A stretch of DNA of 14,937 bases. It comes from Candidatus Zhuqueibacterota bacterium. Its GTDB lineage: Bacteria; KSB1; UBA2214. Numbering within the stretch: position 1 is the first letter of the stretch; every line of letters starts with the position of its first letter. Made by a program: the position numbers and the translations under genes. The stretch lies in the NCBI GenBank assembly GCA_022706175.1, contig JAKJDB010000016.1, positions 1 to 14,937 on the forward strand. The letters are read 5' to 3'. The notes beneath the pieces were generated by a model, which made no database searches, was not told the origin of the DNA, and saw nothing but the letters and a program-made list of their open reading frames with translations. Below, piece after piece: positions 1 through 7,707 of this stretch.

Positions 1-749
1 ATAGCGCTGCAGCGGTAGAGGATCATAGTCCGGCGTCACCGCAGCCGGCGGAGCGGCGATGTTCAGCCGTCTCAGCAGAGCCGTTTCACCGGGCCCGGCC
101 ACCAGATCGTCCACCAGTCCGGCAAAGGGTTGCGCCACCCCGGCCGGCACATCCAGGAGGTGATCAGTCCGCCGCCGAGCATTACAGGAACGTTGGGGAT
201 CATCCTACGAAGCATGCCGATGAGGCTGAATGCGCACAGAGCCTGGCTGAGATAGTTCAGCGACAGGCCGATCAGGTCCGGGCCGTTCTGAGCAAGCCGG
301 CGCTGCAGCTGCTCCTGGAAAAAAGAGTGGAAAGGGAGCTCTTCGGGATGTTCGGCCGCATGCAGCAGATCATCGCTGGCCACCGGCTGCAGCCGCTGGT
401 GGAGAAAATCCGCCAGGCCGGCGGTGCAGGAGAACGGTTTGGCTGCGATGCGCATGAGATGGTTGAGGCGGTGGACCGCCAATTGATAGCGATCAAAGGA
501 GGAATAGCCGTCCGGATGGCGGAGATAATCGAGGTCCTCCTGCATGCGGCTGCGGGCCTGGCGGGTGCGGGGCAGGTCTTGACCTGTCTGCGCTGAACTC
601 TGCAGCAATGCCATCTGGCCTTCCCAATTGGCATCCCACAAATCGCAGTGAACGCCCTGATGTCGGACGCAGGCGGCCAACCTGGCGATGCCGACGGGCG
701 GTTCGCACGCCTTGACCAGCGGTGGATATATCAGAAGGATGTTTTTCAC
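1..749 (-). CDS. B12-binding (probable radical SAM) protein, 5' part, with an apparent frameshift
   Basis: This is the N-terminal part of a cobalamin-binding protein of the B12-binding/radical SAM class; the radical SAM half is expected beyond the left edge and is not seen. The protein opens with KNILLIYPPLVKACEPPVGIARL and a strand-helix pattern. At about residues 157-200 it has GLSLNYLSQALCAFS, then a hydrophobic strand and GGGLITSW, typical of the Rossmann-like B12 domain in this class. The first frame runs to residue 208 (WRNP), then gives a Trp-rich tail and stops at 72. Another frame gives a sensible continuation, FAGLVDDLVAGPGETALL, open to position 1. One base therefore appears to be missing in the CCCTTT run (plus-strand 124-129). 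The start is GTG at 747-749 with only a weak purine-rich site upstream. It lies 42 nt after the helicase gene. The family call is fairly sure; the substrate is unknown. Confidence 0.72.
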
Positions 750-791
750 AGATTTTTCTTTTCATCGCCCCCGGCCTGACCGACGATCTTT

Positions 792-3353
792 TCAGGACGG
801 ATTGCGGGCAGCGAAAAAGCGGTCCAGGGCGTCAAAGACCATATCCCTTTTGCCGATGATGGTCGTGCAGGTCGGCAGGGAGCGCATAAACCGCTTGCCA
901 TAGTTTTTGTTGACCACCCGGTTATCCAGAATGACGACCGAGCCGCGATCGGTTTTGTGGCGGATCAGGCGGCCGAACCCTTGTTTGAGTTTCAGCACGG
1001 CCAGCGGCACTGCGTAATCCATAAAGGCGTTGCCGCCGTTTTTCTCGATCGCCTCATAGCGCGCTTCGATGATCGGTTCGTTGGGCACTTTGAAAGGCAG
1101 ACGGGTGATGATGACCAGCTCGAGCGCGTCGCCCATCACGTCGACGCCTTCCCAAAAGCTGTCGGTTCCGAAAAGTGCGGACGTTTTATCCTGGCGAAAT
1201 TGGTTGAGCAGATCGTGGCGGTTCATCTGCCCCTGCTTGAGGGCGTTGATGCCGAGGAGATGCAGCGAGTCTTCCAGCTGCCGGTGGACGATGTTCATCA
1301 GCCCGTAGGAGGTGAACAGCACGAACGCGCGGCCCTGGGAGATGGCGAGGGCGCGGTAGATCAACTGCACCAGCTCTTTATTATAAGTGCCTTGGCCGGG
1401 TTCCGGAATATCCACCGGAATGCACAGCATCGCCTGCTTTTGATAATCAAAGGGAGACGGCAGCAGCAAGGGGATGCGGCGGTTCGGCTTGACGCTCTGC
1501 AGTCCGATGCGCTGTTCGAGAAAATCGAATTTGCCGTCCACGGTCAGCGTGGCGGAGGTCATGACCACCGTGCCGAAGGATTCGTACACCGCTTTCTGCA
1601 TCATGGCACCGATATCCAACGGTGATTTGAGAAATCGCACGATGTGGCGCGTGCGAAACCCAGGTTTGATCTCGATCCAGCGGATATGGTCCTCGTCATA
1701 TTGAAAGATCACATCCTCGATGATCTGACCGGCTGCGGTCAGCCGCAGCGCCTGGGCGCGGATTTCGATGATCAGCGAACTCCAGTCTTCGCCGGCCAAA
1801 TCCTGGGCGTTATCCAGCTCTTTGACCAGAGCCAGCAGCTGGTCGCTATAGGCGTAAAGAGCTTGCAGGTGGTCGCGGATGAGGTTGCCCAGACCCTTGT
1901 CGCGCACATTTTCCGCCATCTCTGGAATCAGGCGGAGCTTGATCTCTTCGCTTTGAGCGTCCGGCGCCAGTGATTTGACCTGATCATAGATGTGATCCAT
2001 CAGCTCCTGGGTGTCCTCGCTCAGGCTGATGACGCCGGGTACCAGGCGATCGGTGATGAGCCGGGTGATGGTTTCCCGCACTCCTTCGGTGCGCGCTCCG
2101 CGCAGGCGGCTGACCCGCGTGAGGGCGGAGTGCAGATAGCCTTTGAGCATCGCCTTCTGCTGCCGGTGCAACCGGCTGAACATGCGTTGCAGGCCGGCGC
2201 GGGTGATGCGGTCGCCGAAATAGCTGGTGGCCACGTCTTCGATGTGGTGCGCCTCATCGAAGATGATGCGTTCGTAGGGCGGCAGCACCGCGGCATCGCC
2301 GGCGTCGCCCAGTTCATGACGGATGGCCAGATCCGCGAAGAGCAGGTGATGGTTGACCACGAGAAGATTGGCGCGGCCGGCGTTGCGGCGCGCTTTGTTG
2401 ACGAAACATTCGCGAAAATAGGCGCAGCGGCTGCGCAGGCAGGTGTCGCTCTCTGCGCCGATTTTATCCCACAGCGTATCGCTCGGCAGATAGCTCAGAT
2501 CCGACTTGCTGCCTTCTTTGGAGGATTTGGCCCAGCTGATGAGGGCGTTCAGTTCCTCCCGTTCCTCCTCATCGGACAGATCCAATTCCGAATCCGCTTC
2601 GTACACTTTGCGCAGACAGGCATAGTTGCCGCGCCCTTTTACCAGCACGGCCGAGAACGGCTGCGGCATAACGGTCTGCAGGAACGGGATATCTTTTTTG
2701 ACAAGTTGTTCCTGCAGGTTGATGGTGTTGGTGGAGACCACCACCCGTTCCTTGTTCTGCAGCGCCCACTGAATGGCGGGCGCGAGGTAGGCCAGGGTCT
2801 TGCCGGTGCCGGTGCCCGCCTCGATGGTGGCGATTTTATCTTCATTGAACGCCGTCACCACCGCCTGGGCCATATCGCCCTGCTGCGGCCGGTTCTCAAA
2901 TCCGGGCAGGGTTTTTGCAATGGGACCGGCCGGCCCCAGCATCTCGGCCAGCTCACGGCCATCCAGCGCGATTTTTTCTCTTTTCTCAAACGGCTCGACG
3001 ACCACATAGATGTCGGTGACCGCATTGTTGACGATGTAAAAGGCAACGCGAAAAGCGTCCAACCGGCCGGCGATGGACAGGTCCGCTTCCGAAGGGGTGA
3101 GGTCGCCGGAGGGGTGGTTGTGGATGACCACATCCGCCTCGCGCGCTTTTTCCAGCACCGCCGGCGCCGCGGTTTTGTGGCCGCGCGCCGCCGCCTCCAC
3201 ATCGTGGACCAGCAGATCTTCCTCGGTGTAGCCGATGAAAAAGACCTCGTTGTCCTTGGCGCCTTGGATCTCGGTGCGCATTTTTTCAACGACCGGGGGG
3301 GCGAGATAGTTATTCGGTTCTTTGCTCATCAGATCAATGTACAGAAAATTCAC
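792..3353 (-). CDS. dinG: DinG-family iron-sulfur DNA helicase fused to an N-terminal RadC-type JAMM domain
   Basis: This 853-residue protein joins two families. Residues about 12-125 form a RadC-like JAB/MPN domain with a complete JAMM metal site: E36, then H78-x-H80-P-x6-S88-x-x-D91. Residues about 150-850 form an XPD/DinG superfamily 2 helicase. It has Walker A AGTGTGKT (179-186), VNHHLLFADL (333-342), a DEAH box (366-369), MTSATL (598-603), FGTDSFWEGVDV (728-739) and motif VI QGFGRLIR (791-798). Four cysteines, C246, C305, C310 and C316, sit where DinG/XPD proteins bind a 4Fe-4S cluster. Known DinG proteins are 5'-3' helicases that unwind R-loops and forked DNA. In Firmicutes the N terminus is a DnaQ-type exonuclease; here the JAMM domain takes that place. 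The start is uncertain: GTG at 3351-3353 gives the longest frame and ATG at 3327-3329 (residue 9) is an alternative. Neither has a clear ribosome site, and both keep the whole JAMM domain. Confidence 0.9.
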   Translation of the reverse strand: MNFLYIDLMSKEPNNYLAPPVVEKMRTEIQGAKDNEVFFIGYTEEDLLVHDVEAAARGHKTAAPAVLEKAREADVVIHNHPSGDLTPSEADLSIAGRLDAFRVAFYIVNNAVTDIYVVVEPFEKREKIALDGRELAEMLGPAGPIAKTLPGFENRPQQGDMAQAVVTAFNEDKIATIEAGTGTGKTLAYLAPAIQWALQNKERVVVSTNTINLQEQLVKKDIPFLQTVMPQPFSAVLVKGRGNYACLRKVYEADSELDLSDEEEREELNALISWAKSSKEGSKSDLSYLPSDTLWDKIGAESDTCLRSRCAYFRECFVNKARRNAGRANLLVVNHHLLFADLAIRHELGDAGDAAVLPPYERIIFDEAHHIEDVATSYFGDRITRAGLQRMFSRLHRQQKAMLKGYLHSALTRVSRLRGARTEGVRETITRLITDRLVPGVISLSEDTQELMDHIYDQVKSLAPDAQSEEIKLRLIPEMAENVRDKGLGNLIRDHLQALYAYSDQLLALVKELDNAQDLAGEDWSSLIIEIRAQALRLTAAGQIIEDVIFQYDEDHIRWIEIKPGFRTRHIVRFLKSPLDIGAMMQKAVYESFGTVVMTSATLTVDGKFDFLEQRIGLQSVKPNRRIPLLLPSPFDYQKQAMLCIPVDIPEPGQGTYNKELVQLIYRALAISQGRAFVLFTSYGLMNIVHRQLEDSLHLLGINALKQGQMNRHDLLNQFRQDKTSALFGTDSFWEGVDVMGDALELVIITRLPFKVPNEPIIEARYEAIEKNGGNAFMDYAVPLAVLKLKQGFGRLIRHKTDRGSVVILDNRVVNKNYGKRFMRSLPTCTTIIGKRDMVFDALDRFFAARNPS

Positions 3354-3410
3354 CGCTATTGCAATTTACATTTATCGGTTTCTTTGTTCAGTGCCGGCGC
3401 CCGCCGCCGT

Positions 3411-4043
3411 TTATTTGCGGATCAGCGCCATCATTCCGCAGCGGCAGGAGATCAGACAGAAACAACACCAGCAGACGATGCCCAGCCATTTGCAGCCGTC
3501 CTCCAGCAGATAGGACCATTGGCCAAGCTGCATCAACTGGGGTTCCAGCACGGCGTCCATCATCAGCGAAGCGCCGAGCAGCACGAGCGCAAGCAGCATC
3601 CAGGTTCCGTTTTTTTTCAGCAGCTGGTGGCGGCAGAGGACCAGATACAGAATCGTCCACACGGCGAGAATCGCGAACACTCCTTTTTCCGGGACGCCCA
3701 GATAGTTGGGTGCGATCGACTCGTGCAGTTGGTACAGATCGTCCAAGGCGAAATAGGCGGAGAGCGAACCGGTGGCCAGGGCGAACCTAAACAACTTGTG
3801 CAGATGCAGGGTGCGATACACACTCGCTGAGAACAGCCAAAGGGTTGCACTCGTCCACCACAGCAGAATTCCCAGGCTGGAGAGAAATCCCGACAGGGGA
3901 TGGATTCGGGCGATGGCCGCCACGTCGCGCGTCATGCGGGAAAAATGGACCTGGTGCTGCAGCCCGAGAATTGCGATGACAACCAGCGGCAGCACGGCGA
4001 GGATCGGAACCACTATAGCGGGTCGGCAGATCGAACGGCGCAT
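3411..4043 (-). CDS. Polytopic membrane protein of unknown function with buried DD...HE and ED..K motifs
   Basis: I do not recognise a named family for this 210-residue protein. It has about six hydrophobic segments, near residues 9-28, 52-74, 86-100, 121-137, 148-165 and 186-199. The third segment ends in FALDDLYQLHE (D101, D102, H107, E108), and a second polar cluster, EDGCKW (E181, D182, K185), precedes the last segment. Acidic and histidine residues placed like this at membrane edges often bind metal or do catalysis, but that is inference here. The last segment is rich in cysteine (CWCCFCLISC). The ATG start is well supported by an AGGGAGG ribosome site 4 nt upstream and by an extended -10 promoter at 4064-4072. 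The gene ends 57 nt before the JAMM-DinG gene and may be cotranscribed with it. Confidence 0.75.
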   Translation of the reverse strand: MRRSICRPAIVVPILAVLPLVVIAILGLQHQVHFSRMTRDVAAIARIHPLSGFLSSLGILLWWTSATLWLFSASVYRTLHLHKLFRFALATGSLSAYFALDDLYQLHESIAPNYLGVPEKGVFAILAVWTILYLVLCRHQLLKKNGTWMLLALVLLGASLMMDAVLEPQLMQLGQWSYLLEDGCKWLGIVCWCCFCLISCRCGMMALIRK

Positions 4044-4047
4044 ACGG

Positions 4048-4053
4048 CCTCCC
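4048..4053 (-). promoter_or_regulatory. Strong ribosome binding site of the membrane protein gene
   Basis: GGGAGG (AGGGAGG with the preceding A) lies 4 nt before the ATG at 4041-4043. It is one of the best Shine-Dalgarno matches in the window and fixes this start. Confidence 0.7.
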
Positions 4054-4063
4054 TGGCTTTATG

Positions 4064-4072
4064 ATCATACCA
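4064..4072 (-). promoter_or_regulatory. Candidate extended -10 promoter of the membrane protein gene
   Basis: The minus strand reads TGGTATGAT: a TGn extension and a -10 box matching TATAAT at 5 of 6 positions. The hexamer 17 nt further upstream (TTCAGG) is a poor -35, as is usual for extended -10 promoters. Transcription would begin about 14 nt before the start codon, leaving just room for the ribosome site. The call rests on the motif alone. Confidence 0.4.
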
Positions 4073-4147
4073 GGCTCCTGGAACGGCCTGAACATCAGTA
4101 GCTTCGAGACAGAGGTTTTTGTTGCAGCGTAAAACTCGGCACAGACC

Positions 4148-5014
4148 TTACAGACTCCAGAACGTCCTCCATTCGCGAAACAGCTGTTGGCCTGTTACGG
4201 TGCGAAAAATGGATTCATTATCGATAAAATCGGCTTCGGCGATCGCTGCTTTTTCCACCCACTTCGGCCTGAATTCGATGAGAGTGTGCAGGCTCTGCTG
4301 CAGCTGTCTGCGCCAGACCAGGGGATCGGTGAGATCGACCCTCTCGCCGCCGGCGGCCAAGCGCTGCAGATCGGCGAGCACGCCGGTCGGATGCAGAGGC
4401 CACAGGGCATCACCCTCCACACAGCTGACCGCCAAACGGTCGGCGGTCGGCGGCGGTGCGGGCGGGTTCGTTTTCCATAAATCGTGTTCGCTCACAAGCT
4501 CTACACAGCGACTGATCTCATCCGCGGTGAACAGGGGAGAGTCCGGGTGGTCGCTGCGCGCGAGTTCGCGCAGCAGGGTGTCGGCGTGAACGGCGCCGTG
4601 TTGCATGTGTTCGATACGCTGCCGGGTTTTCTTCATGCTCAACTCAGCGGCTTTGTCGTGCAATCCCGCTCTCTCGCATTCGCGGATCTCTTCTTCCATA
4701 ATCCGGGGGATGTAATAATTGTCGTGTACAAAGGCAAAAGCAGCGGCTATCCGTTTTTCCGCAAGGGACAACCCTTCGCTTTCTGCGATTTTCAGCACAT
4801 GGGCGAACACGATCCATTCATGGTCTTGTCCGTTGTCCTGCGGAGGTCTGCCGGACTGCCAGCGCTGCCAGGTGGCGTTGGCCACGGTGTGCGCGGTCAA
4901 GCGCAGCTCTTCCCGTTCTTGAGCATCGGCGAGGCCGTTCAGCGCTCCCTCCACAATGAGGTTCAAGCGTGCCGGAGGGGTGATCGGTCGGCTTATAGTG
5001 GCAGAGAATTGCAA
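4148..5014 (-). CDS. Hypothetical protein with an HD-like metal-dependent phosphohydrolase fold
   Basis: This 288-residue, mostly helical, soluble protein resembles HD-superfamily hydrolases. It has DHEWIVFAHVLKIAE (H65, H72), then AAFAFVHDNYYIPRI with the H97-D98 pair that names the superfamily, then HMQHGAVHA (H136, H139, H143) and SEHDLW (H177, D178), with EGDALW (D202) where a last metal-binding Asp could sit. Many HD proteins cleave phosphate esters such as nucleotides or cyclic dinucleotides; the substrate here is unknown. The order of His and Asp residues supports the fold, but I cannot align it to a specific family. The start is TTG at 5012-5014, chosen because a perfect AGGAGG lies 11 nt upstream and no nearby ATG or GTG fits. 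It follows the beta-CASP nuclease gene by 61 nt, so cotranscription is likely. Confidence 0.68.
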   Translation of the reverse strand: MQFSATISRPITPPARLNLIVEGALNGLADAQEREELRLTAHTVANATWQRWQSGRPPQDNGQDHEWIVFAHVLKIAESEGLSLAEKRIAAAFAFVHDNYYIPRIMEEEIRECERAGLHDKAAELSMKKTRQRIEHMQHGAVHADTLLRELARSDHPDSPLFTADEISRCVELVSEHDLWKTNPPAPPPTADRLAVSCVEGDALWPLHPTGVLADLQRLAAGGERVDLTDPLVWRRQLQQSLHTLIEFRPKWVEKAAIAEADFIDNESIFRTVTGQQLFREWRTFWSL

Positions 5015-5025
5015 AAGGACTTTTA

Positions 5026-5031
5026 CCTCCT
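5026..5031 (-). promoter_or_regulatory. Ribosome binding site that sets a TTG start
   Basis: A perfect AGGAGG lies 11 nt before TTG at 5012-5014. The spacing is on the long side, and no ATG or GTG in the same frame fits better. TTG is therefore the likely start of the HD-like protein. Confidence 0.6.
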
Positions 5032-5075
5032 GAATGGATGAACGACTTCGGCGCAGCCGATCCGGCCGTGTCTAT

Positions 5076-6017
5076 TTACTCGAGCCGGACTGCATCGTAT
5101 CCCCGTTCCTGCAGGAGCAGGGGATAGTCCTCAGGGCCATGGGTGGTGTAAATGCGTTTGGGCTGTATCCGCTCAATGAGCTGAAAGAGCTCGCTGAAAT
5201 CCGCATGATCGCTGAGGGGGATGACGTGATCGGCGCTGTTGCCCATGGGATTGAATCCAGCGCCCCATCCGGAGAGCAATACGGTTTTATGGCGGCCGAT
5301 ATGCCGGACGAGGCGGGTGCGCATGAGGTGCGGCGCCAGGATCAATATCTCTTCGCCGGTCGGTGGAGTTTCATTCCACAGGCGGCAGTTTTGAAAACCA
5401 ATCCCGAACTCGCGATATATCTCGGCCAGCTCCCATGCGCTGTGATGAACCTGGACCGTGCAGCCGTGATCGCCGAGCAGCTTCATGGCCTCCTGAGCTT
5501 TGCCCAGGCTGTAGGCCAAAACCACCGGCGTCGCGCCTTTATGAAAACAGCCATGCACGAAATCCAACAGCTCGCCGGCCATGGAATCGCGGGAGCGGTT
5601 GAACACATAGTCCGGATGGCCGTAGGTGGATTCCATGATCAGAATGTCCGCTTGCGGAGTTACGATGGGTTCGCAGGTCAGTCCGGACTGCATTTTGAAA
5701 TCACCGGTATAGAGAAGCGAGACGCCGTCGCGTTGTACGCGGATCATGGCTGAGCCGAGGATGTGGCCTGCGGGAAAGAGCTCGATGGTCAGGTCGTCGA
5801 TCTGCAGCGGCACGCCGAAATCCAGAGAGACGAACTCGGCAGCGCCCTGGCGCAGTTGATGAAATCGCGCGGTGGCCGGGGTGGAGAGAATTTTACGGTG
5901 TTTTTTCAGATGATCGGCGTGACCGTGGGAGACGAAAGAGAAATCCACTTTGCGTTGGGCATCAAGCCAAAGATCGATGGGGTTCAGCTTGATGCCGGCT
6001 GGCTGGTAGGTAAACAT
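5076..6017 (-). CDS. Metallo-beta-lactamase fold nuclease, beta-CASP type (mRNA 3'-end processing factor-like/DNA exonuclease-like)
   Basis: This 313-residue protein has the two-zinc metallo-beta-lactamase core: H31-G-H33-A-D35-H36, then H85 in FPAGHILGSAM and D106 in LLYTGDF. It also has the beta-CASP motifs: ESTYGHP (E129, motif A), PLSDHADF (H271, motif B) and TTHG (H293, motif C). Such enzymes are zinc nucleases acting on RNA (CPSF73/YSH1-like, RNase J) or DNA (the ligase-associated exonuclease family). Its size and its opening residues (LNPIDLWLDA, then KVDFSFVSHGHADH) fit the bacterial group usually annotated as putative mRNA 3'-end processing factor or DNA exonuclease. No LigD or ATP-dependent ligase gene is seen nearby, so I leave the substrate open. 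The ATG at 6015-6017 has no strong ribosome site. The gene follows pdxT by 140 nt and precedes the HD-like gene. Confidence 0.85.
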   Translation of the reverse strand: MFTYQPAGIKLNPIDLWLDAQRKVDFSFVSHGHADHLKKHRKILSTPATARFHQLRQGAAEFVSLDFGVPLQIDDLTIELFPAGHILGSAMIRVQRDGVSLLYTGDFKMQSGLTCEPIVTPQADILIMESTYGHPDYVFNRSRDSMAGELLDFVHGCFHKGATPVVLAYSLGKAQEAMKLLGDHGCTVQVHHSAWELAEIYREFGIGFQNCRLWNETPPTGEEILILAPHLMRTRLVRHIGRHKTVLLSGWGAGFNPMGNSADHVIPLSDHADFSELFQLIERIQPKRIYTTHGPEDYPLLLQERGYDAVRLE

Positions 6018-6134
6018 GCGTCGGCATTCTTTTTGAGGGTTGTCTTTTCTCTGGCGAAACGGCGGTCAGGACTTGAACGGGGCTGGTTTTTCCCCATTAT
6101 CCGGCATCGAGCAGCCGAGGGCGTTGATGCGACG

Positions 6135-6160
6135 AAAACAGCGGCCCTCCGTGGCGGCTA
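6135..6160 (-). terminator. Weak candidate terminator at the end of pdxS-pdxT
   Basis: From the last bases of the pdxT stop codon the minus strand can form a hairpin with arms AGCCGCC and GGCCGCT (one C-C mismatch) around a 6-nt loop, followed by GTTTTC. The stem is imperfect and the T-run short, so read-through to the nuclease gene is possible. Confidence 0.3.
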
Positions 6161-6724
6161 GAGCTTGCGAATGAAATACTCGTGCACCGACAGATCGTCC
6201 GTGAGTTCCGGATGAAAGGTCGCGGCCAGAATGCGCTCGTTTTCGACCAGCACGATGTCATCGCGATGCCGGCCAAGCACAGATACGGATTTTCCGATTT
6301 CGATAATTTTAGGTGCGCGGATAAAGAAACCGGGAATGAAATGGTTGCGTCCCTCCCAGGTGACCGCCACCTCGTCGATGAAAGAGTCTTTTTGCCGGCC
6401 GTAGGCGTTGCGTTCTACGGTGAGATCGATCAGCCCCAGCGGGTCGAAGGGATGATTCGGTGTCCGGCTGGACAGAATGATCAGACCGGCGCAGGTGCCG
6501 AAAATCGGCCGGCGTTTGCCGAACTGCCGCAGGGGTTCCCACAGTCCGTGTTTGTGCATGACGATGGTGAGGGTGGTGGATTCGCCGCCGGGGATGATCA
6601 GTCCGTCGCATTGATTCAGCTCTGCCTCGGTGCGCACCAGGTGCGGAGACTGACCGAGCGCCTTCAGGATTTCCACATGTTTGGCGTAATCGCCCTGGAC
6701 GGCCAGAACTCCGACGCGCATCAC
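6158..6724 (-). CDS. pdxT: Pyridoxal 5'-phosphate synthase glutaminase subunit PdxT
   Basis: PdxT hydrolyses glutamine and channels ammonia to PdxS in the DXP-independent PLP synthase. The 188-residue frame shows the class I amidotransferase triad, C78 in FGTCAGLI with H171 and E173 in FHPELTDD. It also has the PdxT signature segments [13 protein letters not shown] and [10 protein letters not shown] (residues 41-50). The length is normal for the family. The longest frame begins at GTG (6722-6724), but the ATG one codon later (6719-6721) gives the usual family start [10 protein letters not shown] and overlaps the pdxS stop as TGATG. I prefer the ATG (187 residues). The overlap implies translational coupling, which fits the 12:12 PdxS-PdxT complex known for this enzyme. 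Confidence 0.97.
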   Translation of the reverse strand: MMRVGVLAVQGDYAKHVEILKALGQSPHLVRTEAELNQCDGLIIPGGESTTLTIVMHKHGLWEPLRQFGKRRPIFGTCAGLIILSSRTPNHPFDPLGLIDLTVERNAYGRQKDSFIDEVAVTWEGRNHFIPGFFIRAPKIIEIGKSVSVLGRHRDDIVLVENERILAATFHPELTDDLSVHEYFIRKL

Positions 6725-7605
6725 CAGCCCCGGCCGGCCATGCGCTCGTTGTCGGGAATGGCGTTGATCTCCAGTCCCGGCATGGCCTCACCCAGGCCTT
6801 CGGAAACCCTGGCGATGAGATCCGGGTCGTCAAAATGGGTTACAGCGGAGACGATGGCTTTGGCCATTTTCTCCGGCGCGCTGGATTTGAAAATGCCGCT
6901 GCCGACGAACACGCTTTCCGCGCCCAGTTGCCTCATCAGCGAAGCGTCCGCCGGAGTGGCGACGCCGCCGGCTGAAAAATTGGGCACAGGCAGTTTGCCG
7001 AGTTTTTTCACCTCGCGGATCAATTCTACCGGCGCGCCCAGTTTTTTTCCTTCAGTGACCAGTTCTTCATCGCCCAGTGATTGAATGCGCCGAATGCCGC
7101 TCATGACGCTGCGCATATGCCGCACCGCTTCCACGATGTTGCCGGTGCCGGCTTCGCCTTTGGTGCGGATCATGGCTGCGCCCTCGCTGATGCGGCGCAG
7201 GGCTTCGCCCAATTCACGGCAGCCGCAGACAAAAGGCACTTTGAATTTCCATTTATCGATATGATAGTCTTCGTCCGCCGGAGTGAGCACTTCGCTCTCA
7301 TCGATAAAATCCACGCCCAGGGCTTCCAGCACCTGGGCCTCGGCGAAATGGCCGATGCGGCATTTGGCCATCACCGGAATGGAAACGGTTTTTTGAATGG
7401 CCTTGATGACGGTCGGGTCGGACATGCGGGCGACGCCGCCATGGCTGCGGATGTCCGCCGGGATCCGCTCCAGGGCCATCACCGCCACGGCGCCGGCATC
7501 TTCAGCGATCTTGGCCTGCTCCGGGGTGGTGACATCCATAATGACGCCGCCCTTGAGCATTTCCGCTAATCCGATTTTCAGGTTTATATTGTCGGCTTTT
7601 TCCAT
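6721..7605 (-). CDS. pdxS: Pyridoxal 5'-phosphate synthase lyase subunit PdxS
   Basis: PdxS makes PLP from ribose 5-phosphate, glyceraldehyde 3-phosphate and ammonia supplied by PdxT. The 294-residue TIM barrel is full length. The catalytic residues known for Bacillus PdxS fall at the same numbers here: D24 (GGVIMDV), K81 ([15 protein letters not shown]), which binds the sugar phosphate, and K149 ([12 protein letters not shown]). The phosphate-binding glycine segments [13 protein letters not shown] and VFVGSGIF are also present. The ATG at 7603-7605 has GAGG 7 nt upstream, and a candidate promoter lies about 30 nt further upstream. The gene overlaps pdxT, so this bacterium most likely uses the deoxyxylulose-independent B6 route. 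Confidence 0.98.
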   Translation of the reverse strand: MEKADNINLKIGLAEMLKGGVIMDVTTPEQAKIAEDAGAVAVMALERIPADIRSHGGVARMSDPTVIKAIQKTVSIPVMAKCRIGHFAEAQVLEALGVDFIDESEVLTPADEDYHIDKWKFKVPFVCGCRELGEALRRISEGAAMIRTKGEAGTGNIVEAVRHMRSVMSGIRRIQSLGDEELVTEGKKLGAPVELIREVKKLGKLPVPNFSAGGVATPADASLMRQLGAESVFVGSGIFKSSAPEKMAKAIVSAVTHFDDPDLIARVSEGLGEAMPGLEINAIPDNERMAGRGW

Positions 7606-7634
7606 AATACAACCTCAATTGATGCGATAATGAA

Positions 7635-7668
7635 AATATAAAGTACGGAAAATATTTGGGATTTTCAA
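7635..7668 (-). promoter_or_regulatory. Candidate promoter of pdxS-pdxT
   Basis: An AT-rich stretch on the minus strand has TTGAAA (7663-7668), a 17-nt spacer and TACTTT (7640-7645). The TATATT just after it (7635-7640) is a better -10 box but stands 22 nt from the -35. The exact -10 is therefore uncertain, but a promoter here fits the gene layout: the PBP hairpin precedes it and pdxS follows. Confidence 0.45.
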
Positions 7669-7707
7669 GAAGGAAATTGGCGGAGGAACCACACTGGTTG
7701 GGGATCA

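Noticed and set aside
327..596. An 89-residue plus-strand frame opposite the B12-binding gene
   Set aside because: The minus-strand frame shows recognisable B12-domain sequence; this one is a shadow.
1992..3830. A 612-residue open frame on the plus strand
   Set aside because: It lies antisense to the JAMM-DinG and membrane protein genes. Its translation is rich in His, Gln, Arg and Gly without motifs, as expected for the shadow of a GC-rich gene.
4071..4082. Inverted repeat CCAGG-CT-CCTGG upstream of the membrane protein gene
   Set aside because: The 2-nt loop is too tight for a hairpin, and the repeat is too short to call an operator on sequence alone.
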